A DNA stretch of 64,000 bases, taken from contig BJOX01000216.1 of assembly GCA_009731375.1 (NCBI GenBank), forward strand, positions 133,022 through 197,021, written 5' to 3'. Positions 58,213 to 64,000 of the stretch are shown here, in pieces. The first letter of the stretch is position 1. Each line of letters opens with the position of its first letter. The notes beneath the pieces are model-generated. The model saw only the letters and a list, made by a program, of their open reading frames with translations, had not been told where the DNA came from and did no database searches. Origin of the DNA: Paulinella micropora (Eukaryota > Cercozoa > Imbricatea > Euglyphida). Position numbers and translations under genes: made by a program.

Positions 58213-59878
58213 CTAGATGGTGAAATCATAGAAGGCCAGCTCCGACTGCCATCGGGCCAGTCGTCCCGTATGTTCTCGGTCCATGAGCCATCTAAGGTTG
58301 GCGTGATCTGTTTGAACCAATATGTTCGGAGCACCCCACAAGTACTCCCTCAGCCGACTGAACGCCCAAACTATCGCCAACGCTTCGCGTTGTCTGGTGC
58401 AGTAGTTGACCTGTTCGGGCGTCAACTTCTTGCTGACGAACATGATCGGTCTCAACTGTTTGTGGTCAGAATCATATTGTTGTAAGACGGCCCCGACCGC
58501 GTATTTCGACGCGTCGGTTGCTACAACAAAACGCTTCTCAAAGTCGGGGAGAACCAAGACCGATCCGCCCTCTGTGAGGGGGTCTCGTGTCAACGCCTCC
58601 TTCAGCTTTGTGTATACCTCCGCCGCCTTTGGCGGCAACTCGCCATCCGGGTCGCAGTGAAGGCAGAAGTCCCGTAATGGTTTGACGAAGTTCTGGAAGT
58701 TCGGAATAAATTCTGAGTACACCTGTGCCATACAGAGGAAGGAATGCTGTGTTTTGGCGTGGAAGGGAACGGATAGCGTCCCGCTTCTCCGGCTTCAACA
58801 CTATTACCCCATCCTTGACTCTGTACCCTAGATAATCGATATGGTCCTTAGCGAACGAACACTTCTCTAGGTTCAACCTGAGGCCGAAGGCTTCTAGGCG
58901 TCTCAAGATGTCCGACACGTGAGCTAGGTGCTCCGCTTCTGTCTTTGAATAAATAACGATATCATCGATGTAACAAAAGCTATACTGGTTAGTATGTCCG
59001 TAAGTTTCGGTGAACTTCCGATCACCGTACTTCGGGTCGGACAGGGCTTGATTCATGCAATCCTGAAAGATAGCAGGGGCGGTTTTCAATCCCATCGGGA
59101 GGACTGTCCACTGGTACAGTCTCCCGCCGACGGCGAAGGCCGTCAGTGCCCGACTCTCCACATCCAAAGGGATGTTCCAGAATCCATTCTTCAAGTCTAG
59201 CTTTGTAAAGAACTTAGCATCCCGGNNNNNNNNNNTTAGCTTTGTAAAGAACTTAGCATCCCGGAATCGGTTGAGGCCATCCCGCATACGGGGTATTGGT
59301 GCCTCGACGCTCTTGATGATCTTATTGAGCCTCGTGTAGTTGATGCAAAATCGTTGCTTGCCATCCGGCTTTGGCGCAAGCCGAACAGGTGATCGGTACT
59401 CCGACCATGATGGTTCTATTAGCCGTTTAGCCAACATATGTTGGATCATTTCCTCGCAGAACTGCTCCTCCTTGTAACTGAGGCGCGATCCGCGGAGACG
59501 AGGCATCGTCTGTCCCACTTGTCGCTCTATCTTAGCAGCGGTGTGCGTCACCCCGCCGGCTACAAGGGGTCCAAACAGTGTCTTATTCTTCAGAAACTGA
59601 GCCTTGAGACCCCGAACAAAGTCTGGTGACCCTGACTGTCGTGTCACGACTTCGTCGATGATCTCTTCGACCGGTTTCTGGTCTCTCGGGTCATCCGGGT
59701 ACTCTAAGATGGAGTCCGGATCCTCAACCTCATCCTTCGCGTCCCTACCTGGGTATCGCGTGGTGGACTGGTTGTCCCATGTTGCAAATTCCTGAAGTTC
59801 TATTAACATATCGGCGTATTGTTTCGCTGCCGACTTGTGAAAGAACCCCGGAAAGATCTGAAAGGCAATCTCCCGCAT
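58213..59878 (-). pseudogene. Reverse transcriptase and RNase H of element B
   Basis: RT blocks: LAPKPDGKQRFCINY, KLDLKNGFWNIPL, LPMGLKTAPAIFQ, FCYIDDIVIYSK and DYLGYRVKDG. A frameshift at about 58740 separates RNase H (FVVATDASKYAVGAVLQQ, NYCTRQREALAIVW, TDHANLRWLMD). The 10-N gap at 59226-59235 is flanked by a 29-bp direct duplication, so RT appears duplicated there. Confidence 0.92.
59226..59235. other. Assembly gap (10 N) with duplicated flanks
   Basis: TAGCTTTGTAAAGAACTTAG...CCCGG occurs immediately on both sides, the signature of unmerged overlapping contigs. Confidence 0.95.
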
Positions 59879-60169
59879 GTCATCTACCTTTCGGGTCAGT
59901 AGTTTGGTTCTTTATGCCAGACCATCCTGCCTTGATCCTAATCGGAATGCCATGAGTGGTTTAGCCTGTCGACTAGGTATCGGTATCGGGTCATCGACCA
60001 CACTATCCAATACATCCCTCCACCACATCACGGTGGGGTGTATCGGGAGTATAATGGTGATGTCTTCGCCCCGATCCAACCTGTCAGCCAGAAGTTTCGG
60101 CACCTTCGACAGGTTCTCGGGCTGTATAGGCTCCGATCCCTTGTACCATAGTTTTAATTTTTCCATCAC
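59640..60169 (-). pseudogene. Conserved protease-RT linker block, element B
   Basis: Pieces matching element A: ILPIHPTVMWWRDVLD, DDPIPIPSRQ, RLGSRQDGLA, then after a TAA at 59912 the MREIAFQIF and FFHKSAAKQYADML segments. Same position relative to protease and RT as in element A. Confidence 0.6.
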
Positions 60170-61107
60170 ATTATCGTCCTCTGTGAGGCTTTAGATGCAT
60201 GGAAAACCAAGCTCGATTTGACCCTTATGAATTCATGTGGCCGTTTCTGCCCACCCCCATATAGGTAGGTTTGGTCAAAGCCGTGCCATGATTCATCCTG
60301 CTTCCGCAGCAGCAAGATTTGGGCCTCGCGCTCAGCTGCTAAATCCTCGAAGCCCGCCCATGGGCCTGTCAGCTCCGGGACATAAACATTCGTGTATACC
60401 CATGCTGTGCCAGCGGGCGTAACACGCTGCTGTGTCCGTATACCATGCGGTATGGGGGGTGCGGGCGGGATCAAGGTCACCTGCGCTCTCCCCCTATACG
60501 GATGATCTACCGGACGTTCTGGACTAGGGTTAAGTATGGGGTATTCCGCCACATGTCGGCCCCTTCCATACTTAATTACATCCTGCCCTAATAAAAGCTG
60601 AGCTTCCATCATCTTCAGATCAGGTTTACCCAGCACTATCGTTCCCGGGAAATCTGGCACTACCAAGACGTGTATTGTGTACGTCATGCCAGTCGGGAAT
60701 TCCACCGTCAACGGTATATGACCAATGATCGCACTTCTTCCGTCGTTAGCACCCCGGATATATCCGAGCTTCCCTTCGCGCGTGAAATCGAATAACTTTC
60801 CGAATTTATCTATAAATCTTTTTCCTGCGAAGGTGATTTGTACCCTGCTATCGTTACCGGTGTCCAGATGGGCGTTGAGCTCCCGCCAAAATAGACGGGT
60901 GTAGCTCATGTCCCTTGCCTCCGCTGCAGGGAGGTCCTGGGGTTCGGCTGTCGACATGAGGGCTTGTTGCAGTTCCATCTCAGCATACCTGCGTGCCATC
61001 CGGCGTTGTGCATCGCCAAGCTTGTCCGCGTCCACCAAGGGTGTTAGTCCCATCTGGCTAACTACCACCGGAGCAACGCTTGGGCCATCCCGTGGGCCCG
61101 GGAGCAC
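60166..61107 (-). CDS. Retropepsin-like protease of element B
   Basis: The catalytic triad is intact in HLDTGNDSRVQI (about 60865), followed by flap-like and IIGHIPLTVEFPTG strands, and VPDFPGTIVLGKPDL at the ILG end. The C-terminal third is Pro-rich. Would mature the gag-pol polyprotein. The upstream ~80 residues are helical and may be the end of gag. Confidence 0.72.
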   Translation of the reverse strand: MLPGPRDGPSVAPVVVSQMGLTPLVDADKLGDAQRRMARRYAEMELQQALMSTAEPQDLPAAEARDMSYTRLFWRELNAHLDTGNDSRVQITFAGKRFIDKFGKLFDFTREGKLGYIRGANDGRSAIIGHIPLTVEFPTGMTYTIHVLVVPDFPGTIVLGKPDLKMMEAQLLLGQDVIKYGRGRHVAEYPILNPSPERPVDHPYRGRAQVTLIPPAPPIPHGIRTQQRVTPAGTAWVYTNVYVPELTGPWAGFEDLAAEREAQILLLRKQDESWHGFDQTYLYGGGQKRPHEFIRVKSSLVFHASKASQRTIM

Positions 61108-63841
61108 TGTGCTGTGAATGGTGATGCAGTATATATGTTGTCCGTGTGTGGGGGGAGTGCATGGTCAATATGCGGTATATTCGGTTGATTAATATCGGAA
61201 CCGGCCACCGTTCCCGGGGCTAGTCGAACACCACGACCGAGCAAAGACCGTTGAGGTGCTATTTGTTGTTTTGCCCTGGCTTTAATGTTAATCACCTTGT
61301 TCTCAAAAAGGGCTGTTTTCTGTAGTGAGGCGACTGGGATGGAACCTGCCTTGCTTACGCAGGTGTCCGCTGTGCGGACACGGCAACTTAGCCCGTCCAT
61401 TTTACCATCATCCTCACTAGCCGCCTGTGCGACATCGTCTTCGGGTGGAGATGGGTGAGGGTCCGCCTGTACATTATTGCGGATGGTCGTCACCTCAGGT
61501 GAAGGTGTACGACCAGGACTACTGTTGTGCCCCTCTGTTATCTCTGCGCTCACCCCTGCCGTAGCAGTACTATTGACTGTGATCGAGGGGTCTGTGACCC
61601 CCGCAAAACTATCTACTTGCGGTGTAGAAGGGGGCACAGCAACCCTAGCCGTCGGTGACTCGATACTGACTTGTGTCACCTGACCTGGCGTTGGTGTAGC
61701 CTCCATTCTTACTGTCTTATCTACTACTGGTGCGGGTGGGGACACAGCAACCCTAGCCGTCGGTTACTCAATATCGGCTTGTGTCACCTGACCTGGCGTT
61801 GGTGTGGCCTCCGTTACCATCACCCTATTAACTAGTGTTTCTGTTACTACTGCGCCTGTCCCGACAACTAGTCCATCACCCTCTGCGGTGGCTATCGTTT
61901 CCAACGGATGTGCAAAACGCACCCGCTTACGTGCCTCGGGTGTGTCCTTTCCGTTGATTGTCTAGGACTTGAATTTGCGCTTCTTGGAGGACCTTGTGTC
62001 CTGCTGGCTGGCCTTGGCCTGCACAACACAGGTGACGCGTTGCTTGCGTTTGCGTTTGCGTTTGCGTGCTGTAGGCTTACCCATCTGGCTCAGGAGTGTC
62101 TCCTGACCGGGCATGTATGCCGCGAACTTGTCGGCCGCCGGGAATTGGCTCTTGAGCATTTCGGCTTCCGCATCGAAGGCGGCGCACCAACTCGCCACGT
62201 GCCCGTTTGGCATCAGAGAGACCCGTCCGTGTTCATCAACGTCAGGGAATGGCAAGTTCATGTGTGCCTGCTGTTTCGGGCAAGGCACCCAATCGCCATC
62301 TTCCGGCCTCTTGACCTTCGACTCTCCCGCCTTGTATCTGCGTATATACCGCCTCATCGCTATTGGGTGCTGTGGGGTGCCCGGGAATGTGTGCCATCGT
62401 TGACACGACTTTCCCATGAGGCAAGGCCACACCCAAAAAAAAATCGACGTTCTGGTAAGCAGTTAAAAGCCAGTGCGTGGTGAAAATAATCACACAAAGT
62501 ATTAGACTTGACAGTTGGCGGGTTGCCAAGGTCGTCTAACCTCTGTACCCCGTACGGGCATCCAGCCGGACCAGGGTCGATGGCTAATGAGCTGAGAGGT
62601 TGATTGGTTTGCCGTGGGATTGTACATGTTTTCTTTTTCTTTGTCGCCGGCTGACGTGGGGGCGGGGCCCCTTGTGTCTGGCTAACAGGCGGTGGCGTGG
62701 GAGGTAACATGGGGGGTGGTATGGGTGGTGGTGAGTACATGGGCATGGTAAACTGTGGTGCTTGGTACGTATGCGGTGGCGATGTCAAGCCCACCGGTGG
62801 TGGAGAATGAAACCCCGAAGTAGATTGTTGGGCATATGGGTTAGGGCTACCCCCCGCTGGAGAAGATGTAGATGCGTATGGGTTTGGAGAATGTCGCGGC
62901 CCCTGGCCCCAATACGGGTTCGAGGAGCTCGATGAGCTCGACGACGATGACCAGTATGGGCTAGGTGAACTCGAGGGGGATCTCTGATAGGAGCTGGACC
63001 CCGTATAAGAGTGGTCTCCCCATGAGGTGGATGTGACGAAGGACAGTATGTCGAACTGTGGTTCGTTTGCCTTGGCCTGATGATCAGGCAACGACAATCC
63101 CACAGCCTGCATGGCCTGCAGCAAGATGTTTGCCCGCCGCATACGTTCGTCCTTGTTCGCTTTAGAGCCGAAGATCCTCTTCACAAAAGTTGCATCCCAC
63201 GCTGATACTTCGACCAATCGGTCAACGCGAAAACTCTGAAGCGAGAATGCGCGGTCATCGGCATCCTGTGCCTGTGACAAGACGTTGCGAATGTATCTTT
63301 CCCCCGTTGTTCGGCCTTTGGTGGTCGTTGCTCTAGCGATGCCCTTAAGGACTGCCACTAGTAACATCGCCAAATCAGCGCGAACTCGGGGCGTGATCAG
63401 CTTTTGTGGAAGGTCCACGATTTCGTTGTGTGGCACATCGGCTTCCCACATACGTTGTGCCATTGCCGACACCAGATCGGCGACGATAACAGGGTCGCAC
63501 ATGAAACCCCAGTTGGCCCCTTTTACAAATTGTTCGAGCAGGTAATGAGGTCGGCCGGGAGGCTTCAATTATCCCCCTTGAATCAGTCTGCCCGCTTCCT
63601 CATCCCATTGTGGCCATTTGTGCGTTAACAACTCTTGGGATGCCCAACGACTGGCTTTGTTGGCTAACATCTGTTTAGTGTCTGTAGCGGTTAGACTGAA
63701 CTGTCCAATCGTGCTGTCTAGACACGTATAGCCCAACAAAAGCAAGATACCTTCGCCATAACCAATATTGACTTGCGGGTTATACTTGCCATAGTCAAAA
63801 GTTGTGGCCTTGTCACGCAGAGTCAGAGCTCGTTCTACCAA
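61062..63841 (-). pseudogene. gag region of element B, 3-prime part
   Basis: Frames 63841-63569, 63568-62360, 62432-61962 and 61745-61062 follow one another with shifts. Contents: helical capsid-like part (residues with AMAQRMWEADVP, RRANILLQAMQAVG), a Ser/Pro/Tyr-rich stretch, a Pro-rich stretch, then a basic RKRKRKRKQR cluster that could be a nuclear localisation or RNA-binding signal, then a Thr/Val/Pro-rich linker. No zinc knuckle recognised. The start lies outside the window. Confidence 0.55.
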
Positions 63842-64000
63842 TTTGTCGTTCGCTTTCTTTTGTTCTTCCGTGGTGTTTGAAGGCCGATTGTGTCCGCCAC
63901 CCCCTTGGTTTCCCTGGGGCGGGACAACTACCGCCTTGTGAAAGAAGACGAATGTCGTTCCCTCTGGGACGACAGTTGCTCTGCCATCATTGCCATATGT

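Larger units (their letters stand above)
55711..64000 (-). mobile_element. Ty3/gypsy-like retrotransposon, element B (runs off the right edge)
   Basis: Minus-strand gag, protease, linker, RT, RNase H, integrase, GPY/F, C-terminal extension. Gypsy-type order. Broken by a TAA in the linker (~59912), a frameshift between RT and RNase H (~58740), a frameshift in integrase (~57070), and frame changes in gag. 5-prime LTR and gag start lie beyond 64000. Confidence 0.9.

Overview
The window is nuclear DNA from a eukaryote whose genes are cut by short spliceosomal GT-AG introns (as short as about 47-49 bp). It is full of microsatellites, retrotransposon relics and short dispersed repeats. No bacterial operon, phage, CRISPR or rRNA signal is visible. 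A protist or alga is likely, because the MAP kinase, ubiquitin protease and Ariadne ligase are each divergent, but I cannot name the lineage from sequence alone.

Layout. 1-8985: pentanucleotide and tetranucleotide satellites with embedded tRNA-derived SINEs and other short interspersed repeats. 9245-11157 (+): a MAP kinase gene. 11160-12895: AT-rich intergenic DNA with a diverged tandem duplication. 12896-16384 (-): a decayed Ty1/copia-like retroelement with an unusual MYND zinc-finger ORF between gag and protease. 16713-18341: a SINE and a composite minisatellite. 18369-29317 (+): a Ty3/gypsy-like LTR retrotransposon bounded by recognisable LTRs, with primer binding site and polypurine tract, but broken by stops and frameshifts. 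30024-33205 (-): a gag-only retroelement relic between direct repeats. 34421-37768 (-): an Ariadne-type RBR E3 ubiquitin ligase gene. 38220-42070: LINE 3-prime relics and (TTG)n/(TAG)n arrays. 42125-50857 (+): a ubiquitin-specific protease whose catalytic domain is spread over many exons, with SINEs, a (GATA)n field and an assembly gap inside its introns, and a very long poly-Ser tail. 52218-64000 (-): a second, related Ty3/gypsy element that runs off the right edge, with an extra membrane-anchored ORF on the same strand beyond integrase.

The three host genes are a signalling kinase, a deubiquitinase and an E3 ligase. They are spaced by repeats and show no sign of co-regulation. The two gypsy elements are diverged from each other, yet share two blocks I cannot assign to a standard retroelement domain: a linker between protease and reverse transcriptase, and a C-terminal extension after the integrase GPY/F module. 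These blocks, the MYND ORF and the extra ORF are the best candidates for undescribed biology here. Several short N runs abut G-homopolymers or duplicated flanks and look like assembly artefacts.
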